Below, piece after piece: positions 35,818 through 43,542 of a DNA stretch of 64,000 nt; the stretch's first letter is position 1; each line of letters opens with the position of its first letter. The notes beneath the pieces are model-generated. The model saw only the letters and a program-made list of their open reading frames with translations, searched no databases and had not been told where the DNA came from. A program made the translations under genes and the position numbers. Origin of the DNA: Streptomyces sp. CB02414 (GTDB taxonomy: Bacteria; Actinomycetota; Actinomycetes; Streptomycetales; Streptomycetaceae). The DNA lies in assembly GCF_001905385.1 (NCBI RefSeq), contig NZ_LIPF01000013.1, positions 62,001 to 126,000 on the forward strand, read 5' to 3'.

Positions 35818-36320
35818 CGGCCCGCCCCCTCGGTGGCCCGCCGGCCGGCCCGGGCGCGCAGCGAGCCGGTCGACCACCGGGTCACCGGCCCGACGAACAG
35901 GACGAACACGGCCACCGACACGGTCGCCCTGATCAGCGCCCCCGTCGTCGGCTCCAGCGGCTCGACCAGCCGGCCGGACAGCAGGACCGTCCCCCCGGTC
36001 GCCACCGCGCCCCCGGCGAAGGCGGCGAACGTCCGCCAGTCGCACCGCGAGTGGTGCAGCTGCACCCGGCTCCTCCGGTGCAACGCCCTGGCCAGTACGG
36101 TCACCACCGCGCAGTAGCCGGCGAGCGCCAGCCAGACGCCCCACTGGGGCAGATCGAGGCTGATGAGGGCCAGAAAGCCCCACATGACCGCGGCCATCGC
36201 CCAGGTCGCGCCGGGCTTGCGGGACGCCGACCGCTCGACCTCGTCGTACACCCGCTCCTGCGGCACGCGGATGCGCTGCAGGTCCCTCCAAGCCTGTTCG
36301 GCATCGACCGGTGTGCTCAC
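35814..36320 (-). CDS. Small membrane protein heading the ABC operon
   Basis: 168 residues. A soluble N-part (AEQAWRDLQRIRVPQERVYD) is followed by four hydrophobic segments, such as AMAAVMWGFLALISLDLPQW and ATVSVAVFVLFVGPVTRW. It has no known domain I can name. GGAGG 8 nt before the GTG at 36320 sets the start; longer readings run into the operator. It is coupled to the regulator gene by a GTGA overlap. A role in sensing or transporter assembly is plausible but unproven. Confidence 0.8.
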   Translation of the reverse strand: MSTPVDAEQAWRDLQRIRVPQERVYDEVERSASRKPGATWAMAAVMWGFLALISLDLPQWGVWLALAGYCAVVTVLARALHRRSRVQLHHSRCDWRTFAAFAGGAVATGGTVLLSGRLVEPLEPTTGALIRATVSVAVFVLFVGPVTRWSTGSLRARAGRRATEGAGR

Positions 36321-36357
36321 GGCCACCGCCTCCCCGTCCGTGTTTCCGTCCAGCGTT

Positions 36358-36403
36358 ACTTTCCCGCCGGGAAAGTTACCGCTGACTTTCCCAGCAGGCA
36401 AGT
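36358..36403 (-). promoter_or_regulatory. Double operator and promoter of the ABC export operon
   Basis: Operator 1 is a perfect 19-bp palindrome ACTTTCCCGCCGGGAAAGT (36358-36376). Operator 2 is a degenerate copy ACTTTCCCAGCAGGCAAGT (36385-36403), 27 bp centre to centre. A leftward promoter overlaps both: -35 TTGCCT (36401-36396), 17-bp spacer, -10 TAACTT (36378-36373). A repressor bound here would block RNA polymerase directly. Confidence 0.75.
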
Positions 36404-36434
36404 CGAGGCCGGGCGGTGCGGGGCGGGCGGGTCG

Positions 36435-36773
36435 TCAGTGCTCGTATGCGACGACGGTGTCCAGGCCCGCGTGCTTCAGGGTCCGGTGAACGGCCGGACG
36501 GGCCCCGCGCACGGTGATCGTGACCGGTTCCTCGGCCCGGGTCGCCGCGCGCAGCAGCGCGTAGGCGCACGCCAGGTCGATGTGCGCCAGCCCGCTCATG
36601 TCCAGCGTCCAGGCGGTCGGCGCCGCCAGACGGTGATCGAGGAGCAGCTCCTCCAGTACGCGCAGCGCGGGGGCGTCCAGATCGCCGGAGAAGGCCAGCA
36701 CGGCATGCCGCCCGTCCGCCTCGACGATCCTCACGGGGGCGACGGTGCTCGGGGGACGAGGGTCGACGGTCAC
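36435..36773 (-). CDS. STAS-domain anti-anti-sigma factor-like protein
   Basis: 112 residues with a STAS fold like SpoIIAA/RsbV: HAVLAFSGDLDAPALRVLEE, then TAWTLDMSGLAHIDLACAY. The usual phospho-acceptor Ser/Thr position is approximately DMSGLAHID; here the canonical D-[ST]-S is DMSG followed by Ile-Asp, so phosphorylation control is uncertain. GGAGG 5 nt before the GTG at 36773 sets the start; an ATG at 36827 is possible. It is divergent from the carboxylesterase. It may take part in partner switching with an HATPase such as the one at 39.5 kb (inference). Confidence 0.8.
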   Translation of the reverse strand: MTVDPRPPSTVAPVRIVEADGRHAVLAFSGDLDAPALRVLEELLLDHRLAAPTAWTLDMSGLAHIDLACAYALLRAATRAEEPVTITVRGARPAVHRTLKHAGLDTVVAYEH

Positions 36774-36930
36774 GACGGCCTCCTCGGCGACACAGGGTGG
36801 GCGTACGTGTGGGCGTGCGTCTCCCATTGTCCCCCAGCCGCGCCGGGAACGAAGGCCCGGAATAGTCCCGGGCGCCTCAGCGCTTTGACATGAGCGGTAC
36901 GACGGTGCGGCGAAGGGCTGGTGAGCGCTG

Positions 36931-38433
36931 ATGTCAGGCCGGACGAATCCCGTGGTCCGTACGCCCCACGGGGCCGTGCGCGGCAGGTACGAGCACGGTG
37001 TCGCCGTTTTCCGGGGCATCCCGTACGCCGCCCCGCCCTTCGGCCCCCGCCGGTTCCGGCCCCCGGAGCCGCCCGAGCCCTGGGACGGAGTACGCGACGC
37101 GACCACATTCGGCCCGACGGCACCCAAACCCCCGTACTCCGACGCGTTCGCCCGCTACCTCTCCGACCCCGCCGTCCCTGGCGACGACTGCCTCAACCTC
37201 AACGTCTGGACGCCCGACCCGGCCCCCGCCGCCCGCCTGCCGGTCCTGGTCTGGCTGCACGGCGGCGCCCTGACCAGGGGCTCCTCCGCCGTCCCCGTCT
37301 ACGACGGCCGCACCTTCGCCCGCGACGGAGTGGTCTGCGTCTCGATCAACTACCGACTGGGTGTCGAAGGCTACGGCCTGTTCCCCGACGCCCCCGCCAA
37401 CGCGGGCCTGCGCGACCAGCTCGCCGCCCTGGAATGGGTGCGGGACTCGATCACGGCCTTCGGCGGCGACCCCGGCCGGGTGACCCTCGCCGGTCAGTCG
37501 GCCGGTGCGATCAGCACCGGCGGCCTCCTCGCCGCCCCGCGCGCCCGGGGCCTGTTCCGGCGGGCCGTGCTCCAGAGCGGCGCACCCGAGGCCGCCGACC
37601 GCGACAAGGTACGGCGCATGGTCCGCCGCATGGCCTCCCGCCTCAGAATCCCCGCCACCGCCGAGGCCTTCGCCGCCGCCGACCGGGCCGAGCTGCTGCG
37701 GGCCCAGGCCGACGTGGGCCGGTTCAGCAGCCCGGTACTGGGCGGGCCCGCCTTCGGGATCGTCGTCGACGGGGACGTGCTGCCGCGCGACCCGCTGGAG
37801 GCGCTGGTCGACGGCGACGCGGCGCCCGGCGTCGACCTGATGATGGGCTGGACCCGCGACGAGTACCGGCTCTGGCTGGTCCCTGGCAGCCTCCTCGAAC
37901 GCGTCGACCGGCTCGGCGCCGTCGCCCTCGCCGGAGCCCGCGCCCGCTGCCACTGCGGCAACGAGGTCGTACGCGGCTACCGCGCGCTGCGCCCCGCCGC
38001 CGGCGCCGCCGAGACCGTCGGCCAGCTGGTCACCGACCACCTGCTCCGGCTCCCGATGCACCGGGTGGCCGACGCACGGCCCGGCTCCTCGTACGTCTAC
38101 GAGTTCGCCTGGCCGTCCAGCCTGCCCGACCTCGGCGCCTGCCACGCCCTGGAGCTGGGCTTCGTCTTCGACTCCGGGCACCATCCGGACGCGCGGCGGC
38201 TCGCGGGCGAGGGTGCTCCGCAGGAACTGGCCGACGCGATGCACGGGGCGTGGGTGCGGTTCGTCGAGACCGGCGACCCGGGGTGGCAGGCGTGGGACGC
38301 CACGCACCCCGTGCGGGTCTTCGGGGACGGCACCCCGCACACCGCGTACGGTCCGCGCGACGCGGAGTTCGACCTGTGGAAGGCCGACGTCACCATCCGA
38401 GGAATGCGGTCCAGGCTGCTGGCGCGACGGTGA
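36931..38433 (+). CDS. Type B carboxylesterase/lipase
   Basis: 500-residue alpha/beta hydrolase. The N-terminal signature is GIPYAAPPFGPRRFRPPEP, the oxyanion region is VLVWLHGGALTRGSS, and the catalytic Ser is in LAGQSAGAIST near residue 190. The acid is likely in GWTRDEYRLW and the His in LGACHALELGFVF. There is no signal peptide, so it is probably cytoplasmic. Substrate unknown (para-nitrobenzyl esterase-like). Its 3' end overlaps the convergent DUF397 gene by 44 bp. Confidence 0.92.
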   Translation: MSGRTNPVVRTPHGAVRGRYEHGVAVFRGIPYAAPPFGPRRFRPPEPPEPWDGVRDATTFGPTAPKPPYSDAFARYLSDPAVPGDDCLNLNVWTPDPAPAARLPVLVWLHGGALTRGSSAVPVYDGRTFARDGVVCVSINYRLGVEGYGLFPDAPANAGLRDQLAALEWVRDSITAFGGDPGRVTLAGQSAGAISTGGLLAAPRARGLFRRAVLQSGAPEAADRDKVRRMVRRMASRLRIPATAEAFAAADRAELLRAQADVGRFSSPVLGGPAFGIVVDGDVLPRDPLEALVDGDAAPGVDLMMGWTRDEYRLWLVPGSLLERVDRLGAVALAGARARCHCGNEVVRGYRALRPAAGAAETVGQLVTDHLLRLPMHRVADARPGSSYVYEFAWPSSLPDLGACHALELGFVFDSGHHPDARRLAGEGAPQELADAMHGAWVRFVETGDPGWQAWDATHPVRVFGDGTPHTAYGPRDAEFDLWKADVTIRGMRSRLLARR

Positions 38434-38623
38434 CTATGTCTCCGACGGTTGTTTTGGAATCGCGGATGTGGATGGCGGTGGGGGCGGTGGCGATTTCGAC
38501 GCAATTGCCGCCTTCGCTTCCGCTGTAGCTGGACTTGCGCCACTCGTAGGCGACTTCGAGGCAAGCCCCGCCTTCGCTTCCGCTGTAGCTGGACTTGAAC
38601 CACTCAAGCGCAGTGCCGCTCAT
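38390..38623 (-). CDS. DUF397 protein with internally duplicated motif
   Basis: 77 residues. The DUF397 unit W-[FR]-KSSYSGSEGG-x-C is present twice (WFKSSYSGSEGGACLEVA and WRKSSYSGSEGGNCVEIA), 20 residues apart, where most family members have one. The duplication is also visible in DNA: 30 identical bases at 38508-38537 and 38568-38597 with a 60-bp period. The ATG overlaps the XRE stop (ATGA). DUF397 proteins are small partners of XRE/DUF5753 regulators in Streptomyces (WhiJ-type loci), with a role in development. Confidence 0.9.
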   Translation of the reverse strand: MSGTALEWFKSSYSGSEGGACLEVAYEWRKSSYSGSEGGNCVEIATAPTAIHIRDSKTTVGDIVTVAPAAWTAFLGW

Positions 38624-39438
38624 TGCTCTCCCAGAAGACGGTCCAACATGGCCCTCGTGTCCTCGGTGTTGAGGGCTTGCGTCCGCAGCATCGCATACTT
38701 CTGTGTCAGGATTCCCACGCCGTCGGGGTCACCGATCAGTTGGCTGCCGCGTTGCGTTTCCATGTATGCGAGCCGCTGATAGTCCGGAGTTTCGAGCAGG
38801 ATGAACGGCCCGTCGAGACCTGCGTGCATGGTGCGGCCGAGTGGCAGGATTTGCAGGGCCACGCCAGGCACGTCGGCGCACTCGCGCAGCGTCCTGACCT
38901 GCTCGACGTACACCTCCTTTCCGCCCAGTCGATCCCGTAGCGCTGCTTCCCAGATCACGAAGCTCGTCGTGGGTGGCACCTTGCGGTGAAGGATTTCCTG
39001 GCGCTCGATCCGTGACGCCACCAACTGCTCGATCGAGTCCTCGTCGTACACAGGCACCCGGCTGCGGAAGACCGCCCGCGCGTAGCCCTCGGTCTGGAGT
39101 AGGCCGGGGATCGCCAAACCCTCGTACCACGAGATCGCAATCGCCTCCCGCTCCCGATCCAAGTACTCCTCCGCCCACAACGGAACCAGATCCACCTCCG
39201 GCATCTTGCTCAACGCAGTTGACAACGCACCCTTGGTGTCCAGGAGTTCGTCGAGCTGCTCGGCGAGATCCGGCTTCAGTGGGCGCCTGCCCTGTTCGAT
39301 CGACGCGATCTGCTGCTCGCTGATGACGAACCGTTCGGCCAGTGACCTCTGGGTGTACCCGGCGGCCTGGCGGTAGAGGGCGAGCAGCGCCCCCACCATC
39401 TTCATCGCGGAGGCGTTCCTCCGTGTCGTCGTGCCCAT
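38620..39438 (-). CDS. XRE-family regulator with DUF5753 domain (WhiJ-like)
   Basis: 272 residues. The N-terminal HTH is YRQAAGYTQRSLAERFVISE QQIASIEQGRR (split here only for length). The DUF5753 sensor region includes YEGLAIPGLLQTEGYARAVF and ALQILPLGRTMHAGLDGPFI. GGGGAG 9 nt before the ATG supports 39438. Together with the DUF397 gene downstream and the divergent ATPase gene it forms the classic Streptomyces WhiJ/AbaA-type trio thought to influence differentiation. Composition is slightly less GC-rich than neighbours, suggesting an accessory locus. Confidence 0.9.
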   Translation of the reverse strand: MGTTTRRNASAMKMVGALLALYRQAAGYTQRSLAERFVISEQQIASIEQGRRPLKPDLAEQLDELLDTKGALSTALSKMPEVDLVPLWAEEYLDREREAIAISWYEGLAIPGLLQTEGYARAVFRSRVPVYDEDSIEQLVASRIERQEILHRKVPPTTSFVIWEAALRDRLGGKEVYVEQVRTLRECADVPGVALQILPLGRTMHAGLDGPFILLETPDYQRLAYMETQRGSQLIGDPDGVGILTQKYAMLRTQALNTEDTRAMLDRLLGEQ

Positions 39439-39523
39439 GAGGTCGAACTCCCCACCCGCCCGCGTACGTTCACCGTCGCGCACCCGTACGGACCGGCTGT
39501 ACGGCCGTGCGCTCTGTCTCATC

Positions 39524-39973
39524 ATGACCACGGAGCGTGACCATCGTCACGTGAACAACGAAAATCGACCCCCGTCCCCGCGCGAGCGCTTCTACCGCCG
39601 AGAGCGCCGGTCCGTCCCCGCCGCACGGGCGTTCGCGCGTGAGGCGCTCGCCGCATGGGGTGTGCGCGAGCGCGCGGACGACGTCGTGCTGTGTGTCAGC
39701 GAACTGGCCACCAACGCGTTGGTGCACGGCGTACCGCCCGGCCGGGGCTTTCTGCTGCGGCTGCTGCCTTGGGGCGCGGGCGGCGTACGCGTCGAGGTGC
39801 ACGACAGCGGGGACGGCGTACCGGCCGTGCCGCAGGCGGACGTGCGCGAGCCCGGCGAGGGCGGTCGGGGGCTGCTGCTGGTGTCGGAGCTGGCCGACAA
39901 GTGGGGCGTGGGGGAGCGGGACCCCGGCAAGGTCGTGTGGTGCGAGCTGGGCGTCCTCAGCTCTTCGGAGTGA
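39524..39973 (+). CDS. ATP-binding protein, HATPase (anti-sigma factor-like)
   Basis: 149 residues with a GHKL-type fold like RsbW/SpoIIAB: VPAARAFAREALAAWGV, CVSELATNALVHGVPPGRGF (N-box), VEVHDSGDGVPAVPQ (G1) and GGRGLLLVSELADKWGV (G2). It is divergent from the XRE regulator in the WhiJ-like trio. The start is uncertain: the ATG at 39524 or the GTG at 39551; neither has a strong ribosome binding site. The end overlaps the convergent 52-aa membrane protein by 17 bp. Confidence 0.85.
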   Translation: MTTERDHRHVNNENRPPSPRERFYRRERRSVPAARAFAREALAAWGVRERADDVVLCVSELATNALVHGVPPGRGFLLRLLPWGAGGVRVEVHDSGDGVPAVPQADVREPGEGGRGLLLVSELADKWGVGERDPGKVVWCELGVLSSSE

Positions 39974-40115
39974 TCGGGCCCGACTCGAGATGGGAGACGT
40001 CCGGGGACGTGCCGCCGCCGTCCTGGCCGATGATCACCGCCACCAGGCAGCCGGCGGTGATCGCCAACAACGCGGCGAAGCCGCCGAAGCGCCTGACATG
40101 TCGGCGTGTCGCCAC
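39957..40115 (-). CDS. Small single-pass membrane protein (52 aa)
   Basis: Begins MATRRHVRRFGGF, then one hydrophobic helix (AALLAITAGCLVAVIIG) and a short polar tail (GTSPDVSHLESGPITPKS). The basic N-end predicts N-in topology. The GTG has an excellent GGAGG 7 nt upstream, which makes the ORF credible despite its size. It overlaps the convergent ATPase gene and is divergent from the PucR-type locus. No function can be assigned. Confidence 0.72.
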   Translation of the reverse strand: MATRRHVRRFGGFAALLAITAGCLVAVIIGQDGGGTSPDVSHLESGPITPKS

Positions 40116-40253
40116 AGATGTTCCTCCTCTGCCGGGTCTGGCGCGGCATCTTTTCCGCCCGCCGGGCTTCCCCTGTGTACGGTGTCAGGTCGGCACGGCC
40201 CCGCGCAACGTCTCGGCCGTCGCCGAAGTGCCCCCACCGCCTCGGACGTCGTC

Positions 40254-42204
40254 ATGCTGACCCTCCCCGACCTGACCGCCGGTCCCGTCCCGGTGCTGCG
40301 CCGTCCGGAACCGGCTGCCGAGGCGACGGCACAGCAGCAGCTGGACGACGTGGTCGTCTGCGACGCGCGCTGGCGCCTGCCGCCGGAAGACGCTCCCCGG
40401 GTCCGGGCGGGGCTGGCCGTGCTGCCCACCGGCCCGGAAGGCGCGGGACCCGAGGACGCCGGGGCGGCGCTGCGCCAACTCGCCCGCGCGGGAGTCGTCG
40501 CCGTGGTTCCCGCACCCGCGACCGCCCCGGCGCGCGAACTGCTGGAGCAGGCCGACCGGGCCGGGCTGCCGGTGCTGCTTCCCGCCGGGCCCTGGGACGC
40601 CCACGAGACACTGCGCCGCGTGCTGCGGCGGCAACTGGCGGTCGAGCGGGAGACCTGCTCCAGCGCACGCGGCTGTATGACGGCCAGCCGCGCCCACTCC
40701 GCCCCGCCCGGCTCGGCCAGCACCACGGGTCCGCCGGTGACGGCCGCCACCTCCCGCACCAGCCGGGCCGGACCGTCCGCCTGCTCCGGAGCGCACGCGG
40801 AGAGTGTCAGTACGCGCGCGGACGCCTGCGCGTACTCGGTCCGGGCGGGCGCGTACGGCCTTCGCGCCGTACGACGACGGGCGGGAGCTGGTGCTGCACG
40901 CGGTGGGCCGCGACCGGCCGCACCGGGTACTGGCCGCCGTCCTGCCCGGCGGCGGCCCGGCCCACCTGCGGCAGCTGCTGGCCCACACCGCCGGGCAACT
41001 GACGCTGCTGGACGCGGCGCTGCGCAGCCGACGGGACCGTGAGGTGCTGCGCACCGCGCTGCGGGGCATCCGCGTCTCGGTGCTCCAGTACCTGATGCTC
41101 GGCAACTGGGAGGGCGCCGTACGCGTCGCCGAGCCGCTGGCCGGACTGGGCGCCGCCGAGGCCGGGGTCGGTGAGGTGCTGGCCGCCGGACGCGGGGTGG
41201 TGGCCGTCCTCCAGTGCGCGCCCGGGGAGGACCGCACCGGGGCCGCGTACGCCTGTGAGGAGGCGGTGGGCGGCGGGGGACTGGTGGTGCCGTGCCCGGC
41301 GGACCCGCGGCACGTCATCGTGGTGCTCCCGCAGGACCCGGACGGCACGGCGCCGTTGGCGGTGCTGCGCCCGGTGGTGGGGCAGGCGCCCGGACGGTTC
41401 GCCGGTGTGTCCGGGCCGCGGCCGTGGTCCCAGACGGCCTCCGCCTACGGGGCGGCCGTGCGCGCGCTGACGGCCGCCGAACGCGACCCGGAGCGGATAG
41501 TGCGTGACTTCGGCGGGTCCTCACTCCTCGCGTTCCTCTCCCCGGGGGCGCGGGTCTGGTCCCGTCAGGTCTGCGGCGGGCTGCGGAGGCTGACGGAGGA
41601 GCAGCGCGCCCAGGCCGTGCCGACCGCCCGCCGGGCCCTGTCGTACGGGGCGCTCAGGGCCGGCCGGCTGCTCGGCGTCGACCGCACCACCGCCAACAAG
41701 CGGCTGCGGCTGGTCCTGGAGGCGATGGGACTGGACCACCGACAGGTCACCCACCGCGCGGTCGCGGACCTGGCCTTCCAGCTCGCCGACCTGCCCGAGC
41801 CGCCGGACGACGCGGCGAGCGGCTCCGGGGCCGGACTGCGGTCGCTGCTGCGGGAGGCGCCGGTCGTGGAGTGGGCGACCCGTGAACTGGCCGTCCTGGA
41901 CCACCCGGAGGACGCCCCGCCGGACGGCAGGTTCGGCTGCGCGGACGAACCGGAGTGCTGCGGAGCCTCGGCCCGGCGGCTCCTGGCCACCTGGCTGGGC
42001 CTCAACTGCCGGGCCGGCGCGACGGCCGAGGCGCTGGGCATGCACCGGAACACCTTCGCGGCCCGGCTGCCGGTGCTCGGAGCCCGGCTGCGGCTGCCGT
42101 TGCGGGACCAGGGAGCCGCGCCCTACCAGGCGCTGTGGCTGCTGGTGGCCGCCGGGCACATCCCGGTGACCGGCATACCGGACCCGACTGACCCGGCCGC
42201 CTGA
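40254..42204 (+). pseudogene. Disrupted PucR/CdaR-type regulator
   Basis: The N-terminal PucR-like domain (LTLPDLTAGPVPVLRRP; ALRQLARAGVVAVVPAPA; RRVLRRQLAVERET) reads in one frame from ATG 40254. The C-terminal part (ELVLHAVGRDRPHRVLAAV near 40890 and the HTH_30 region LGLNCRAGATAEALGMHRN) reads in another. Between them the plus strand is nonsense, whereas the minus strand of 40682-40860 encodes a perfect middle segment (LVREVAAVTGGPVVLAEPGG). Re-inverting it restores the frame to the C-terminal part exactly. One or two single-base shifts would still be needed at the left (LLQRTRLY reads at 40655-40678 in the third frame). An intact ancestor of about 650 residues is inferred. Confidence 0.8.
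40682..40860 (-). other. Inverted segment inside the PucR-type gene, with flanking inverted repeats
   Basis: The outer edges are GGCC-N3-CGCGCCC (40682-40695) and its mirror GGGCGCG-N3-GGCC (40847-40860), with 11 of 14 positions paired and identical spacing. The segment length (179 bp) keeps the right junction in frame after re-inversion: AEWARL joins to AFAPYDDGRELV. An invertible or historically inverted element is the simplest reading. Confidence 0.7.
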
Positions 42205-42239
42205 CCGGGCCCGCACCGCGCACCTCACCTGCACACGGG

Positions 42240-42263
42240 GCCGCCTCGGATGCACGAGGCGGC
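42240..42263 (+). terminator. Terminator after the PucR-type locus
   Basis: Perfect 9-bp arms GCCGCCTCG (42240-42248) and CGAGGCGGC (42255-42263), 6-nt loop, 36 bp after the stop. The next promoter box, TACGAT (42281-42286), follows. Confidence 0.75.
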
Positions 42264-42418
42264 GCGGCGGGCGGCATGCCTACGATCCCGGCGTCCGGGC
42301 GACGGACGCGAAGAGCAGGCGCCGAAACGGTCCGCCGGTGCGTCCAATTGTCCCCGCCCGGCCCAGCCACACCGCCACACCCACCGCATCCCACGTGCGG
42401 AGAATCAGGAGACAACAC

Positions 42419-42934
42419 GTGCGCACCTTCCTGCGCAGAGCCGCCGTCACCGCGACCTGCCTGGGCGCCCTCGGCGGCGCGGTGGTCGGTACGGCCGCCC
42501 CGGCCATGGCGGCGTCCTGCAACACCACCACCAAGTCGGTCGACGACCGCGGGTACACCGGCCCCTGGCCGGACAACTGGACCATGAAGGCCACCATGTG
42601 CTCCTACCGGTCCGGCAGCTACATCTACAGCTACGCCAAGCTGTCCTGGGACCGGCCCGCCTCCTACGGCAACGCGCCGCACCTGATCTTCGACGCGGCC
42701 AAGTTCCGGGTCGCCCTGAAGAAGAGCGTCTCCGGGGCGACGGACCCGGTCCGCTACCGCCGGGACTTCGGCATCGAGGGCCGCCTGGAGGACGGGGACG
42801 GCTCGTACACCACCTCGACCATCCGGTACGCCATCTCGCGCTACGCCCTCGGCGACGGCGCCTGGAAGCTGAACTGGAACAACGACGGCGACGGCTACAA
42901 GACGTACCGCGTCACCGCCTCCCCTCGCGTGTGA
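42419..42934 (+). CDS. Small secreted protein
   Basis: 171 residues with a clear Sec signal (VRTFLRRAAVTATCLGALGG...) cleaved near APAMA-AS. The mature protein of about 140 residues is rich in Tyr, Trp and Asp, and has two Cys (ASCNTTTK and ATMCSYRS) likely to form a disulfide. Segments such as WKLNWNNDGDGYKTYRVTA suggest a beta-rich extracellular protein. I do not recognise the family. AGGAG 7 nt before the GTG sets the start. The promoter box TACGAT at 42281 gives a leader of about 125 nt. Confidence 0.8.
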   Translation: MRTFLRRAAVTATCLGALGGAVVGTAAPAMAASCNTTTKSVDDRGYTGPWPDNWTMKATMCSYRSGSYIYSYAKLSWDRPASYGNAPHLIFDAAKFRVALKKSVSGATDPVRYRRDFGIEGRLEDGDGSYTTSTIRYAISRYALGDGAWKLNWNNDGDGYKTYRVTASPRV

Positions 42935-42938
42935 GGAG

Positions 42939-42966
42939 CCCCGGCGGCACCGTCACGTCACCGGGG
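42939..42966. terminator. Bidirectional hairpin between convergent genes
   Basis: CCCCGG (42939-42944) pairs with CCGGGG (42961-42966), between the secreted protein gene and the leftward membrane gene, whose stop it overlaps. Confidence 0.5.
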
Positions 42967-43542
42967 TCCGGTGGAACGGGCGGTGCCGCCGGCCCACCAC
43001 AGAACAGTCAGCACCCCTGCCAGCATCACCACCCCGGCGGCGATCACCCGCCCCAGCCCGCCCCCCGCACCGCTCACCGGAACCAGCGCGGCACCCAGCA
43101 CGACGCCCGCCCCGGCGCAGGCCGCGACCGCCTCCGCCCACACGCGCCGGGCCCCGCGTCCCCAACGCCACGGCCACGTCTCACTCGTCACCAGGTAGGC
43201 GACCAGCAGACCGGCCACGCAGGCACCTTCCCACCAGGCCGGATCGCCGGAGGACGCCGCGACGGCCACGACACCGCCCGCCAGCACCGTCGTACGGTGC
43301 CGCAGCAGACGGTACGACCACCGTGCGGACTCCAGCGACGGGCGCCGGTCCAGGGACGGCGCCGCCCATACCGCGCACGCGACCGCACACCCGAACAGGA
43401 CGGCGCCCGGCGCACCGCCCACCGTCGCCCACGGCCGCCACGCCATCACGAGGGCCGCCGCGCCGAGCACCCGCACCGGCAGGGTGTCGGCCCAGTACCC
43501 CAGGTACTCGCGGAAACCGACCCGTGCGTCGAGCATCGTCAT
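42958..43542 (-). CDS. Membrane protein, last gene of the MoxR-DUF58 operon
   Basis: 194 residues with about five hydrophobic segments (VLGAAALVMAWRPWATVGG; AVLFGCAVACAVWAAP; ACVAGLLVAYLVTSETW; and the C-terminal AGVVMLAGVLTVLWWAGG). It has no catalytic motif. The ATG overlaps the DUF58 stop by 4 bp, so it is coupled. Probably a structural or accessory membrane subunit of the MoxR/DUF58 system. Confidence 0.8.
   Translation of the reverse strand: MTMLDARVGFREYLGYWADTLPVRVLGAAALVMAWRPWATVGGAPGAVLFGCAVACAVWAAPSLDRRPSLESARWSYRLLRHRTTVLAGGVVAVAASSGDPAWWEGACVAGLLVAYLVTSETWPWRWGRGARRVWAEAVAACAGAGVVLGAALVPVSGAGGGLGRVIAAGVVMLAGVLTVLWWAGGTARSTGPR

Noticed and set aside
40804..42204. An independent regulator gene starting near 40804
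   Set aside because: Its first 40 residues are nonsense and the rest is the C-terminal half of the PucR-type protein begun at 40254.
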